A stretch of DNA of 64,000 bases from the NCBI RefSeq assembly GCF_009740395.1, contig NZ_WOXT01000005.1, forward strand, positions 62,001 through 126,000, written 5' to 3'. How positions within the stretch are numbered: position 1 is the stretch's first letter; each line of letters starts with the position of its first letter. The translations under genes and the position numbers were made by a program. The notes below the pieces were generated by a model. The model saw only the letters and a program-made list of their open reading frames with translations, ran no database searches and was not told the origin of the DNA. Of the stretch, positions 1 through 9,813 are shown piece after piece. Source of the DNA: Noviluteimonas gilva (GTDB lineage: Bacteria > Pseudomonadota > Gammaproteobacteria > Xanthomonadales > Xanthomonadaceae).

Positions 1-658
1 CGGACAGATCGTCGACACGCACCGGTTGGAACGTGCCCGCGCCGACATGCAAGGTGACATGGCCGAAGTCGATGCCTTTCGCGCGCAGTGCATCGAGCAA
101 CGCGCCGTCGAAATGCAGGCCCGCGGTCGGCGCGGCGACCGCGCCGGTTTCCTTCGCGAAGACGGTCTGGTAGCGCGCATCGTCGGCGGCATCGGCGTCG
201 CGATGGATGTACGGCGGCAGCGGCAAACGGCCGGCGTGCTGCAACCAATCGGCGAAGGGGCCGTCGACATGGAAGCGGAGGCGATAGAACTCGCCTTCGC
301 GGCCCAGGACCTCGGCCTCGCCGCCGGCATCGAGCGCGATGCGCGACCCGGGCTTCGGGGATTTGCTCGCGCCGACCTGGGCGCGGGCTTCGTCGCCCGG
401 CAGCAGGCGTTCGATGAGGATTTCCACGCGCCCGCCGCTGGCCTTCTGGCCGAACAGGCGCGCGGGGATGACCCGGGTGTCGTTGAAGACCAGCAGGTCG
501 CCGGCGCGCAGCAGATCCGGCAGGTCGCGCACGCCGCGGTCGGCCAGGGGCGCGGGCGCGGGTTCGACGACCAGCAAGCGGCTGGCGGAGCGTTCGGGCA
601 GCGGCGCCTGCGCGATCAGCGCCTGCGGCAGGTCGTAATGGAAGTCGGAGCGCTTCAA
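1..658 (-). CDS. queA: tRNA preQ1(34) S-adenosylmethionine ribosyltransferase-isomerase QueA (partial, C-terminus off the window)
   Basis: QueA transfers and isomerises the ribosyl group of S-adenosylmethionine onto preQ1 at tRNA position 34, the step before queuosine. Read leftward, the protein opens with KRSDFHYDLPQALIAQAP, contains FNDTRVIPARLFG and GGRVEILIER, and continues through TGAVAAPTAGLHFD and GHVTLHVGAGTF, all typical of the QueA N-terminal two thirds. The start is a TTG at 656-658, because no ATG precedes the conserved N-terminus in frame. About 219 residues are present; the remainder lies left of position 1. It is divergent from the aminotransferase at 847, with about 190 bp between them that should hold both promoters. 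Confidence 0.93.
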   Translation of the reverse strand, partial: MKRSDFHYDLPQALIAQAPLPERSASRLLVVEPAPAPLADRGVRDLPDLLRAGDLLVFNDTRVIPARLFGQKASGGRVEILIERLLPGDEARAQVGASKSPKPGSRIALDAGGEAEVLGREGEFYRLRFHVDGPFADWLQHAGRLPLPPYIHRDADAADDARYQTVFAKETGAVAAPTAGLHFDGALLDALRAKGIDFGHVTLHVGAGTFQPVRVDDLS

Positions 659-846
659 GGCGGGTGGCCGCGGGGCCGGTGGAGCAAGGCCGCCTAGTGT
701 AGCGGCCGCCGGGGGTTATATCGGGGTCTGGGGGGTGGTAGACTCGCGCAAGCTTTTGAAATCCCAAGGAAACACGCACTGCGCGGCCCCGCCGCGTTTT
801 TGTTTTCAAGGGTTCCCATCGTCAAGATTTTCCCGAGGTTCGTGCC

Positions 847-2352
847 ATGAACGCCAACGCTTTGCTCGCCCCCCTCGCCCCCCTTCGTGCCCATGCCGGC
901 ACGCGTCGGACGCAAGGCCTCGACGACGCCACGCTGCTGCGCCTGTCCGCGAACCACCCCGAACTCGCGCAGGCCATCGCCGCCGCCGCCGCCGAATACG
1001 CGCGCGTGCGCGCCGAGTTCGCCGACCTGCTGGACCTGGACGAAGACGCGCAGATCCGCGCCGTGCAGGCCGGCTTCGTCAATTTCTATTCGATGGATGC
1101 GGTGAACCCGTACATCGCCATCGCCGCGCGCGGCCCGTGGGTGGTCACGCTCAAGGGCGCGGTGCTCCACGATTCGGGCGGCTACGGCATGCTCGGCCTG
1201 GGCCACACCCCGGATGCGGTGATCGCCGCGATGGCGCGCCCGCAAGCGATGGCCAACATCATGACGCCCAATCTTTCGCAGCTGCGCTTCGATCGCGCGA
1301 TGCGCAAGGAAATCGGCCACACCCGCGGCGGCACCCCGTACACCAAGTTCCTGTGCCTGAACTCCGGCTCGGAAAGCGTGTCGCTCGCCGCGCGCATCGC
1401 CGACGTCAACACCAAGCTGATGACCGATCCGGGTGCCAAGCACGCCGGTCGCGCGATCAAGCGCATCGTGGTGAAGGGCAGCTTCCACGGCCGCACCGAG
1501 CGCCCGGCGCTGTATTCGGATTCCTCGCGCAAGACCTACCTGCAGCACCTGGCCAGCTTCCGTGGCGAAGACACGCTGCTGACCGTCGAGCCCTACGACA
1601 TCGACCAGCTGAAGCAGATTTTCGCGGACGCCGAGACCAACAACTGGTTCATCGAGGCGATGTTCCTCGAGCCGGTGATGGGCGAAGGCGACCCGGGCCG
1701 CAGCGTGCCGCCGGCGTTCTACGCCGCCGCGCGCGAGCTGACCAAGACGCACGGCTCGCTGTTCCTCGTCGACTCCATCCAGGCCGGCCTGCGCGCGAAC
1801 GGCGTGCTGTCGATCGTCGACTACCCGGGCTTCGAAGGCCTGGAAGCGCCGGACATGGAAACCTATTCGAAGGCGCTCAACGCCGCGCAGTACCCGCTGT
1901 CGGTGCTCGCCGTCACCGCGCGCGCCGAGAAGCTGTATCGCGCCGGCACCTACGGCAACACGATGACCACCAACCCGCGCGCGCTCGACGTCGCGGTCGC
2001 GGTGCTCGAACAGTTCACGCCCGCGATGCGCACCAACATCCGCGAGCGCGGCAAGGAAGCGATCGCCAAGTTCGAAGCGCTGAAGAATGAACTCGGCGGC
2101 CTGATCACCAAGGTCCAGGGCACGGGCCTGCTGTTCTCGTGCGAACTCGCGCCGCAGTTCAAGGGTTACGGCGTCGGCTCGACCGAAGAGTGGCTGCGCG
2201 AACACGGCATGGGCGTGATCCACGGCGGCGCGAACTCGCTGCGCTTCACCCCGCACTTCATGGTCGACAGCGAAGAAATCGACCTGCTGGTGTCGATGGT
2301 GAAGCGTGCGCTGGTCGAAGGCCCGCGACAGACGCAGGCTGCGGCGGCGTAA
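847..2352 (+). CDS. Class III PLP-dependent aminotransferase
   Basis: A 501-residue cytosolic aminotransferase of the class III (ornithine/acetylornithine type) fold. Visible features: the phosphate-binding region LNSGSESVSLAARIAD near residue 177, KGSFHGRTERP near 215, the acidic LFLVDSIQAGLRANG where the usual D-E-V-Q-x-G box lies near 310, a candidate cofactor lysine in ETYSKALNA near 342, and YGNTMTTNPRALDVA near 370. The conserved box reads D-S-I-Q instead of D-E-V-Q, so this is a divergent subfamily and the amino donor cannot be named. A GAGG sequence lies upstream of the ATG. The gene is single, ending convergently with the TMEM43-MAPEG gene across a strong hairpin. Confidence 0.85.
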   Translation: MNANALLAPLAPLRAHAGTRRTQGLDDATLLRLSANHPELAQAIAAAAAEYARVRAEFADLLDLDEDAQIRAVQAGFVNFYSMDAVNPYIAIAARGPWVVTLKGAVLHDSGGYGMLGLGHTPDAVIAAMARPQAMANIMTPNLSQLRFDRAMRKEIGHTRGGTPYTKFLCLNSGSESVSLAARIADVNTKLMTDPGAKHAGRAIKRIVVKGSFHGRTERPALYSDSSRKTYLQHLASFRGEDTLLTVEPYDIDQLKQIFADAETNNWFIEAMFLEPVMGEGDPGRSVPPAFYAAARELTKTHGSLFLVDSIQAGLRANGVLSIVDYPGFEGLEAPDMETYSKALNAAQYPLSVLAVTARAEKLYRAGTYGNTMTTNPRALDVAVAVLEQFTPAMRTNIRERGKEAIAKFEALKNELGGLITKVQGTGLLFSCELAPQFKGYGVGSTEEWLREHGMGVIHGGANSLRFTPHFMVDSEEIDLLVSMVKRALVEGPRQTQAAAA

Positions 2353-2386
2353 AGGCGCGTCGCGAAGCCACGCAACCCCACCCCGG

Positions 2387-2412
2387 CCCTCCCCTGCCTT
2401 CGCAGGGGAGGG
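2387..2412. terminator. Hairpin between convergent genes
   Basis: An 11-bp perfect stem (CCCTCCCCTGC / GCAGGGGAGGG) with loop CTTC lies between two convergent stop codons. It has no T-run on either side, so it may act as a bidirectional terminator or be one copy of the GC-rich palindromic repeats common between xanthomonad genes. Confidence 0.6.
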
Positions 2413-2414
2413 AG

Positions 2415-3410
2415 TCAGCGCATCGTGACCCAGAGCGCGGCCACCGCCGCGCTCCCCAGCACCACCATCGTCAGCACCATCCCGACGAAACGACCGATCG
2501 ACGTCCCCGCGTGGCGGCCCAGGCCCCACGCGTGCAGCACGCGACCGAGCAGCAGCAGCGCGCCGCCGGTGAAGATCCACTGGCGCCCGACGCCCGTGAT
2601 TTCGAGCAGCGCGAGCAACAACAACGTCATCGGAACGTATTCGGTGAAGTTGCCGTGGACCCGGACCCAGCGCTTCAACTCCTTGCAATCGCCGGCGCCG
2701 ATGCCGACCTGCGCCTTCGCGCGCCAGCGCGACACCTGCGCGGTCAATCCCATCAACATCAGCGCGTGCAGCGCGGCGAACAACAACGTCGTCGTCGGCA
2801 GCGGCATCGCGACGGCTTGCGTCGCCAATTGCGGCAACGGCGGATCGTCGCCGATGGGATCGCCCGCGATCGGAAACCACGTGCCGCGTTCGAGCGACAC
2901 GCGCCCCTTCAATGGCGGCAAGGTCAACTCGCGCCAGCCGATGCGCAGGTCGCCGATCTGCGGATCCAGCGGATTCTCCGCACTGCCCAGGCCATCGCCT
3001 TCGGGTTGGAACGTGGCGGCGAGATTCCCCGGCAGAGCCGAGAAATTCGGACGGAACAGGCGCCACTGACCGTATTGTTCGATCACGCTGCGATCGACGG
3101 GTTTGTCGTCGAGCGTCACATGCTCGGCGGTCCAACGCCGCCCACGCATCGGGAATTCCGGATTCTCGTGGCCCTGCGTGTAACCGCTGGAATCGATCGG
3201 CGTTTCGCTCCACACGCGTTCGAACCCGCCGTCCTTCGCGCGCCACTGGTACATCTCCACGCGCCGCTCCAGCCCGAAGTGCCGCGCGCTGACGCCGAAC
3301 TCGCGATCGCGCACCACTTCATCGGACACCGGTTCGCTTTCCTGCGCATGCACGAACCCCGCCGCCAGCAACATCAGCAGCGCGAGGATGCCGCGCAGTG
3401 CGGGCCTCAT
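2415..3410 (-). CDS. TMEM43-like periplasmic segment fused to a MAPEG membrane domain
   Basis: A 331-residue protein. Residues 1-22 are a signal peptide or anchor ([18 protein letters not shown]). Residues 25-185 resemble the TMEM43/DUF1625 luminal region: RVEMYQWRA, a spaced [16 protein letters not shown] and [11 protein letters not shown]. From residue 202 ([18 protein letters not shown]) to the end is a MAPEG-type domain with four hydrophobic helices and the usual sequence [21 protein letters not shown], here of normal full length (130 residues). TMEM43 proteins normally have membrane helices of their own at the C-terminus; these are absent, so the TMEM43 part looks truncated and joined in frame to MAPEG. 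An internal ATG at 2807 could start MAPEG separately. Its ATG overlaps the stop of the MBL hydrolase gene upstream (ATGA). Confidence 0.75.
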   Translation of the reverse strand: MRPALRGILALLMLLAAGFVHAQESEPVSDEVVRDREFGVSARHFGLERRVEMYQWRAKDGGFERVWSETPIDSSGYTQGHENPEFPMRGRRWTAEHVTLDDKPVDRSVIEQYGQWRLFRPNFSALPGNLAATFQPEGDGLGSAENPLDPQIGDLRIGWRELTLPPLKGRVSLERGTWFPIAGDPIGDDPPLPQLATQAVAMPLPTTTLLFAALHALMLMGLTAQVSRWRAKAQVGIGAGDCKELKRWVRVHGNFTEYVPMTLLLLALLEITGVGRQWIFTGGALLLLGRVLHAWGLGRHAGTSIGRFVGMVLTMVVLGSAAVAALWVTMR

Positions 3411-4297
3411 GCGGCCAGGGCCCGCGCGTGCAGTTCCGCCACTTCGTGCGTCGTGCCGAAGCGGCCCGTCGCGTCGCGCACCACCTGCGCGAGCGCGCAT
3501 TCGGGATCGTGGGTAAAGAACAGATGCACGTTGCGCGCGAGCTTGTCTTCCAGGAATTCGCGTTTCTCGTCGATCAGCAATTCGGCGTTGCGGTCGTAAC
3601 CCATCGTGATCGGCACATGCACCCACGGGCGCCCCGGGATCAGGTCGGCGCAGAACACCACGCCGCCGTGCGATTCGCCATTGCTCGCATCCGGCCCGAT
3701 GATTTCGGACAGCATCAACCCGGGCGTGTGCCCATCGCTGAAGTGGAAGCGCACGCTCTTGCCCAGCGCCGGCGTGTGCGTGCTTTCGACCAGTTCCAGG
3801 CGCCCGCTCTTTTCCAGCAGCACCTGCAACTCGGGAATGAAGGACGCGCGGTCGCGCGCATGCGGATGGTTCGCGCGTTCCCAGCATTCCTTGCTGACGA
3901 CGTAGGTCGCGTTGGGAAACAACAGTTCCGGCGCGCGGCCTTCGGCCCACGGTGCGAGCAGGCCGCCGGCGTGGTCGAAGTGCAGGTGCGAGAGCACGAC
4001 GACATCCACGTCGTCATGTTCGAATCCCGCCGAATGCAGCGACTCGAGCAACACGTGGCGCTCTTCGACGACGCCGTAGCGCTCGCGCATCTTCGGATCG
4101 AAGAACGCGCCGATGCCGGTTTCGAACAACACCGTCTTGCCGTTGAGGGGGCTCGCGAGGAGCGCGCGGCAGGCCAGCGCGATGCGATTGGCTTCGTCGG
4201 GCGCCGACCAGCGCGACCACAACGCGCGCGGCGCGTTGCCGAACATCGCGCCGCCATCGAGCTTCTGCGAGTTGCCGAGGATCGACCAGAGCTTCAT
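3407..4297 (-). CDS. MBL-fold metallo-hydrolase
   Basis: A 296-residue metallo-beta-lactamase-fold hydrolase. The dinuclear metal site is seen as [10 protein letters not shown] (HxHxDH) near residue 105, a later histidine in [10 protein letters not shown] near 185, the bridging aspartate region [11 protein letters not shown] near 215, and FFTHDPECA near 265. This layout is that of the lactonase/glyoxalase-II-like group; no signal peptide is seen, so it is probably cytosolic. The ATG at 4297 ([16 protein letters not shown]) is chosen because that N-terminus is family-typical and no conserved sequence precedes it. Its stop overlaps the start of the next leftward gene by four bases, so the two are probably translationally coupled. 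The substrate is unknown. Confidence 0.88.
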   Translation of the reverse strand: MKLWSILGNSQKLDGGAMFGNAPRALWSRWSAPDEANRIALACRALLASPLNGKTVLFETGIGAFFDPKMRERYGVVEERHVLLESLHSAGFEHDDVDVVVLSHLHFDHAGGLLAPWAEGRAPELLFPNATYVVSKECWERANHPHARDRASFIPELQVLLEKSGRLELVESTHTPALGKSVRFHFSDGHTPGLMLSEIIGPDASNGESHGGVVFCADLIPGRPWVHVPITMGYDRNAELLIDEKREFLEDKLARNVHLFFTHDPECALAQVVRDATGRFGTTHEVAELHARALAA

Positions 4298-4334
4298 GCG
4301 GCCGATTGTAAGCCGTGACGTGGTTAACGGATCG

Positions 4335-4919
4335 CTAGCGCGCCGGATCGGCGGACAGATGGAACACGAAGGCGCCGCCTTCGGGTTCGGCCGCGGCCAC
4401 GCGGATCGCGCCGATCGCGCCATTGGCCGACAGGCGGCCCTCCCCCGTCGCGTCCGGCGCACGCCCCAGCCCGAACAGGCGCCCGCGCCAGCCCTTGATC
4501 ACGATGCGCGCGCCGGGGCGACCTTCCAGGCGCAGCACGCCCGAGGCGTCCTTCGGCACCGCGACGTTGCGGCCACCGGTGTCGTCGAGCGCGTCCTGCT
4601 GGAACGCGAACAGCGCGTCGTCGTCGGCTTCCACGGTGAAGCGCCAGTCGGTCGTGCCCGGCGATCCATCGTGTTCGACGGCGATGCGGTCGACGGTGAT
4701 CGTGAAGCGATCAACAGACTTGGGGGCTTCGCGCGCGGGCGCAGCTTCGGCGACGACGCTCGGCGTCGCCGGCGCGATGGCGGCCGCGGGCGGCGGCGGA
4801 TTTCGATCGCCGCGCACATTGACGTACACCGCGGTCAGCGATGCGATCAGCGCCGCCGCGCCCGTCAGGATCGCGGGCACGTGGTGGATCGAGGGCTTCT
4901 TCGGCGGTTGCTCGCTCAT
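4335..4919 (-). CDS. Hypothetical membrane-anchored protein
   Basis: A 194-residue protein not recognised. It has a short charged cytosolic N-terminus ([17 protein letters not shown]), one hydrophobic segment at about residues 17-35, a Pro/Ala-rich linker, and a soluble C-terminal region of about 130 residues beginning [16 protein letters not shown], probably beta-rich and periplasmic. Its ATG overlaps the stop of the upstream gamma-glutamyltransferase gene (ATGA at 4916-4919), which argues for one transcript. No function can be assigned. Confidence 0.7.
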   Translation of the reverse strand: MSEQPPKKPSIHHVPAILTGAAALIASLTAVYVNVRGDRNPPPPAAAIAPATPSVVAEAAPAREAPKSVDRFTITVDRIAVEHDGSPGTTDWRFTVEADDDALFAFQQDALDDTGGRNVAVPKDASGVLRLEGRPGARIVIKGWRGRLFGLGRAPDATGEGRLSANGAIGAIRVAAAEPEGGAFVFHLSADPAR

Positions 4920-6646
4920 TTGCCCTTCGCGTCGCTCGGTTGGACTTCGGCCTTGCCGACCGGATTGCGCGGATCGCTTCCGCCCGACAGCGTGTTCGTG
5001 CGGCGATCCCACTGCACGGTCTGCAGGTTGCCCCACGTCGGTTCGGCGGCGTTGACGGTGTGGCCCATCGCTTCGAGCGCCTTGACCGCTTCGGGCGACA
5101 ACGCGCCCTTCTCCGCCGAGATCACGTCCGGCATCCACTGATGATGGAAGCGCGGAAGCGCAGCGACTTCCTGCGGCGTCAGGCCCGCGTCGTAACCGAG
5201 GATGCCGAGCAGCACTTCGGTGATGATGCGGCTGCCGCCCGGCGCGCCGATCGCGATCGACTTGTCGGCGTTCTCGATGAACGTCGGCGTCATCGAGCTG
5301 AGCATGCGCTTGCCGGCCTTCGGTGCGTTCGCTTCGAAGCCCATCACGCCGAACGCGTTCGGCGTGCCCGGGCGCAGCGCGAAATCATCCATCTCGTCGT
5401 TGAGCAGCACGCCCGTGCCCGGCGGGATCATGCCCGACCCGTACAACAGGTTGACGGTCTGCGTCGTGCTCACGCGATTGCCGTCGGCGTCGATGATCGC
5501 GAAGTGCGTGGTCTCGTCGTCTTCCAGCGGCGCGGGCTTGCCGGAGATCAGCGCGCTGGGCGTGGCCTTCTCCGGATGGATCGACGCGCGCAGGCCGGCG
5601 GCGTAATTGCGATCCATCAGGCGCGCCATCGGCACGGTCACGAAATCGGGATCGCCCAGGTAAATCGTGCGATCGCGGAACGCGCGGCGCATCGCTTCGA
5701 CGGTGACGTGGACGCGGTGCGCTTCATCGAGCTTGGCCAGGTCCCAGCCTTCGAGGATCTGCAGCATCTGCGCGAGCGCAACGCCGCCCGAGGACGGCGG
5801 CGGCGCGGTGATGACATCCCAACCGCGGTACTTGAAGCGCAGCGGTTCGCGTTCGCGCACCTGGTAGCTCGCCAGTTCCGCGGCGGTCCACTTGCCGCCT
5901 TCATCCGCGACACCCTTCAGCAACTTCTCGGCGACTTCGCCCTTGTAGAAACCGTCGCGGCCTTTTTCGGCCAGCAGTTCGAGCGTGTGCGCGAGATCGG
6001 GCTGCTTGAGGATTTCGCCGGCCTTCGGCGGCGTGCCGTCGGCGAGGAACACCGCGCGCGTGCCGGCGTAACGCTCCATCACTTCGCGTCGGCTGCCGTA
6101 ACCACGCTCGAGGCGCGGATAGACCTCGAAGCCTTCGCGCGCCAACTTGATCGCGGGCGCAAGCGTGGTGCGCAGCGGCAGGCGGCCGTACTTGGATGCG
6201 ATATGCACCAGCGCAGCGGGTAAACCGGGAATGCCGGCCGACCACGGGCCGTTTTCCGCGCGGTCGACGTCGAGTTCGCCCTGCTTGTCGAGATAAGCCT
6301 CGGGCGTCGCCGATTCCGGCGCGGTTTCGCGCGCGTCGACGAACACATCGCGACCGGTCTTCGCATCGTGCAACAGGAAGAACCCGCCGCCGCCGATGCC
6401 CGAGGAAATCGGTTCGACGACCGCGAGCACGGCGGAGGTCGCGACCGCCGCGTCGAAAGCGTTGCCGCCGTTGCGGATCGCTTCGAAGCCCGCGTCGGTG
6501 GCGAGCGCCTGTGCGCTGGCGATGACGGTGCCCGGCGGATGTCGCGGGCGCGCGTCGGCCGCCGTCGCCTGGAAGGCCGCGAACAACGTCAGCGTCGCGC
6601 AGAAGGTGAAAGCTTGCCGGATGACCGGGCGCAACGCTGGCGTCAT
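4916..6646 (-). CDS. ggt: Gamma-glutamyltransferase (Ntn-hydrolase)
   Basis: A 576-residue periplasmic gamma-glutamyltranspeptidase that hydrolyses or transpeptidates glutathione and other gamma-glutamyl compounds. After a signal sequence (residues about 10-30, ending ATAADARP) come the large-subunit motifs ASAQALATDAGFEAIRNGGN, SSGIGGGGFFLLHD and DARETAP. The autoprocessing nucleophile threonine is in DDETTHFAIIDADGN near residue 365. The small subunit holds GSGMIPPGTGVLLNDEMDDF and SSMTPTFIE followed by GAPGGSRIITEVLLGIL. The ATG at 6646 overlaps the ferredoxin stop (ATGA) and is the first start that keeps the signal peptide intact. Length matches the family. Confidence 0.95.
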   Translation of the reverse strand: MTPALRPVIRQAFTFCATLTLFAAFQATAADARPRHPPGTVIASAQALATDAGFEAIRNGGNAFDAAVATSAVLAVVEPISSGIGGGGFFLLHDAKTGRDVFVDARETAPESATPEAYLDKQGELDVDRAENGPWSAGIPGLPAALVHIASKYGRLPLRTTLAPAIKLAREGFEVYPRLERGYGSRREVMERYAGTRAVFLADGTPPKAGEILKQPDLAHTLELLAEKGRDGFYKGEVAEKLLKGVADEGGKWTAAELASYQVREREPLRFKYRGWDVITAPPPSSGGVALAQMLQILEGWDLAKLDEAHRVHVTVEAMRRAFRDRTIYLGDPDFVTVPMARLMDRNYAAGLRASIHPEKATPSALISGKPAPLEDDETTHFAIIDADGNRVSTTQTVNLLYGSGMIPPGTGVLLNDEMDDFALRPGTPNAFGVMGFEANAPKAGKRMLSSMTPTFIENADKSIAIGAPGGSRIITEVLLGILGYDAGLTPQEVAALPRFHHQWMPDVISAEKGALSPEAVKALEAMGHTVNAAEPTWGNLQTVQWDRRTNTLSGGSDPRNPVGKAEVQPSDAKGK

Positions 6647-6915
6647 GCAGGAGGCTCCGTGGTGCCGTCTTCCTGCTGCAGGCGCAGGAGTTTGGCGAGC
6701 AGTTGTTCGTTGGATTCGGGATGCGCGGCATCCGGATCGATGCATTCCACCGGACAGACGACGACGCATTGCGGTTCGTCGTAGTGGCCGACGCACTCGG
6801 TGCAGCGCGCCGGATCGATCACGTAGATCGTTTCGCCCTGGGAGATCGCCTTGTTGGGGCAGACCGGCTCGCAGACGTCGCAGTTGACGCAGAGCTCGTT
6901 GATCTTGAGGGACAT
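6643..6915 (-). CDS. YfhL-type 2[4Fe-4S] ferredoxin
   Basis: A 90-residue cytosolic ferredoxin. The first cluster ligands are CVNCDVCEPVCP near residue 9; the second set is CTECVGHYDEPQCVVVCP near 38, with the insertion between the second and third cysteines that marks the YfhL/Alvin-type ferredoxins. An acidic tail follows. It overlaps the gamma-glutamyltransferase start by four bases. In many gammaproteobacteria this ferredoxin gene lies next to coaD, as here with one lipoprotein gene between. The redox partner is not evident from the context. Confidence 0.93.
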   Translation of the reverse strand: MSLKINELCVNCDVCEPVCPNKAISQGETIYVIDPARCTECVGHYDEPQCVVVCPVECIDPDAAHPESNEQLLAKLLRLQQEDGTTEPPA

Positions 6916-6967
6916 GGAGGTTGGACCAGAGCGCGTGGCCGACGTGCGGCCACGCGCCGGGTGTTGC

Positions 6968-7468
6968 TTACTTCGCTTCGACGAACACGTAGTTGACGCC
7001 CGACGGCGCGACGGCCGCCTTGACGCGTTCGTTGTCCGCGGCCTGGCCGATGAAAAGGACCTTGACGCCCTTCATCGAACCGGCGGCGACGTCGGCGAAC
7101 GAGGCGATCACCAGGTCGCCCATCTTCGCCGAGGCCGGCGAGACGAACGCGAGCATGTTGCCTTCCAGGATGCCGCGGGTGAGATCGCTCTTCACCTTTT
7201 CGGCCTGCGCGTCGTACTGGTCCTGGAAGTTCGGATCCGACTCTTCCGGCAGGAAGTACACGAAGGGCGCGCTGTTGACGCCGTCCATGTTCTTCTTGAC
7301 CACGTCGCTGGCGTAGGCCTGCCAGGCATTCGGATCGCCGTTGGTGGGCACGGCCACCGCGGCGGCCTGCGCCTTCGGGGCTTCTTCCTTCTTGCACGCC
7401 GACAGGGCGACGACAGCGAGCAGCGCGAGCAGCGCAGTGCGGGACATCGTGAGCAGCTTGTGTTGCAT
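6968..7468 (-). CDS. Hypothetical lipoprotein
   Basis: A 166-residue protein with a signal peptide and lipobox (ALLAVVALSACKK, Cys at about 25), followed by a low-complexity Ala/Pro linker and a soluble domain containing FVYFLPEESDPNFQDQYDAQ and a hydrophobic core VKVLFIGQAADNERVKAAV. It is presumably anchored in the outer membrane facing the periplasm. No family was recognised. It sits between coaD and the ferredoxin gene in the same direction with gaps of about 30 and 50 bp. Confidence 0.8.
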   Translation of the reverse strand: MQHKLLTMSRTALLALLAVVALSACKKEEAPKAQAAAVAVPTNGDPNAWQAYASDVVKKNMDGVNSAPFVYFLPEESDPNFQDQYDAQAEKVKSDLTRGILEGNMLAFVSPASAKMGDLVIASFADVAAGSMKGVKVLFIGQAADNERVKAAVAPSGVNYVFVEAK

Positions 7469-7498
7469 GGTGAATCCCCCGGAACTAAAGAAAGTCGG

Positions 7499-8651
<1,153 letters not shown>

Positions 8652-8715
8652 CGGGGCGCTCTGGGGGCGGGTGCTACCATGCCGGCCATTGTCCAACATC
8701 GAATGCCGCGGCCGC

Positions 8716-9813
8716 ATGCGCTGGTTCCGACGCAAGAAATCCGACGACGGCGCGCCGCCTTCGACCGACCTTCCGACCGACGCGCCCAGCGCCGACGTGC
8801 TGCCTGCCGCCGAGCCCGAGGCGGCGCCGGTCGAGATCGACCGCAACTTCGAACCGGTCGTCGAGGCACCCTACGTCGAACGCGCAGCTGCGCCCGGCAA
8901 GCCGGGCTGGCGCGAACGCCTGCGCGGCAGCGGCTTCGCCAAGAGCCTCGGCGGCCTGTTCTCGCGCAATCCGAAACTCGACGACGACCTGCTCGACGAG
9001 ATCGAAACCGCGCTGCTCACCGCCGATGTCGGCGTGGCCGCGACGACGCAGCTGCTCGAAGGCCTGCGCCAGCGCATGAAGCGCCGCGAGTTCGCCGACG
9101 CCAAGGAATTGCTGCGCTCGCTGCGCGCGGAATTGATCGCGATGCTCGCGCCCGTCGCGCAGCCGCTGGTGATCGACGCGAATGCCAAGCCCTTCGTATT
9201 GCTCACCGTCGGCGTCAACGGCGTGGGCAAGACCACGACCATCGGCAAGCTCGCGCGTCGCTTCAAGGACGAAGGCCGCACACTGATGCTCGCCGCGGGC
9301 GATACGTTCCGCGCCGCCGCCGTCGCGCAATTGCAGGCGTGGGGCGATCGCAACGATGTGCCCGTGATCGCGCAGGGGCAGAACGCGGATGCCGCGTCGG
9401 TCGCATTCGATGCGTTGAATGCGGCGAAGGCGCGTGGCGTCGAAGTCCTCATCGCCGACACCGCCGGCCGCCTGCACACGCAACAAGGGTTGATGGCCGA
9501 ACTCGGCAAGATCCGCCGCGTGATCGCGAAGGTCGATGCCTCCGCGCCGCATGAAGTGCTGATGGTGATCGACGGCACGACGGGGCAGAACGCGCTTTCG
9601 CAACTGCGCCAGTTCAACCAGGCGGTCACCGTGACCGGCCTGGTCGTCACCAAGCTCGATGGCACCGCGAAGGGCGGCGTGGTGTTCGCGCTCGCACGCG
9701 AGTTCGGCATTCCGATCCGCTACGCGGGCATCGGCGAGCGTCCGGAGGATCTGCGCGTGTTCGACGCGGAAGCCTTCGTCGACGCCCTGCTCCCGGAATC
9801 GCTCGGCACCTGA
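8716..9813 (+). CDS. ftsY: Signal recognition particle receptor FtsY
   Basis: FtsY is the membrane-associated GTPase that docks SRP-ribosome complexes for co-translational insertion of membrane proteins. The 365-residue protein has an acidic/Pro-rich A domain (about residues 1-60), the N domain (LDDDLLDEIETALLTADVGV) and the G domain: GVNGVGKTTTIGKLARR (G1) near 168, DTFRAAAVAQL, DTAGRLHTQQGLMAEL (G3), VVTKLDGTAKGG (G4) and GIGERPEDLRVFDAEAFV. The ATG at 8716 (MRWFRRKKSDDG) gives the usual basic amphipathic N-terminus. The A domain is short compared with E. coli. Its stop overlaps the start of the next gene (TGATG). Confidence 0.96.
   Translation: MRWFRRKKSDDGAPPSTDLPTDAPSADVLPAAEPEAAPVEIDRNFEPVVEAPYVERAAAPGKPGWRERLRGSGFAKSLGGLFSRNPKLDDDLLDEIETALLTADVGVAATTQLLEGLRQRMKRREFADAKELLRSLRAELIAMLAPVAQPLVIDANAKPFVLLTVGVNGVGKTTTIGKLARRFKDEGRTLMLAAGDTFRAAAVAQLQAWGDRNDVPVIAQGQNADAASVAFDALNAAKARGVEVLIADTAGRLHTQQGLMAELGKIRRVIAKVDASAPHEVLMVIDGTTGQNALSQLRQFNQAVTVTGLVVTKLDGTAKGGVVFALAREFGIPIRYAGIGERPEDLRVFDAEAFVDALLPESLGT

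Noticed and set aside
694..3246. 850-codon leftward open frame
   Set aside because: It runs antisense over the aminotransferase gene, composed of Arg/Ala/Asp-rich shadow sequence caused by high GC.
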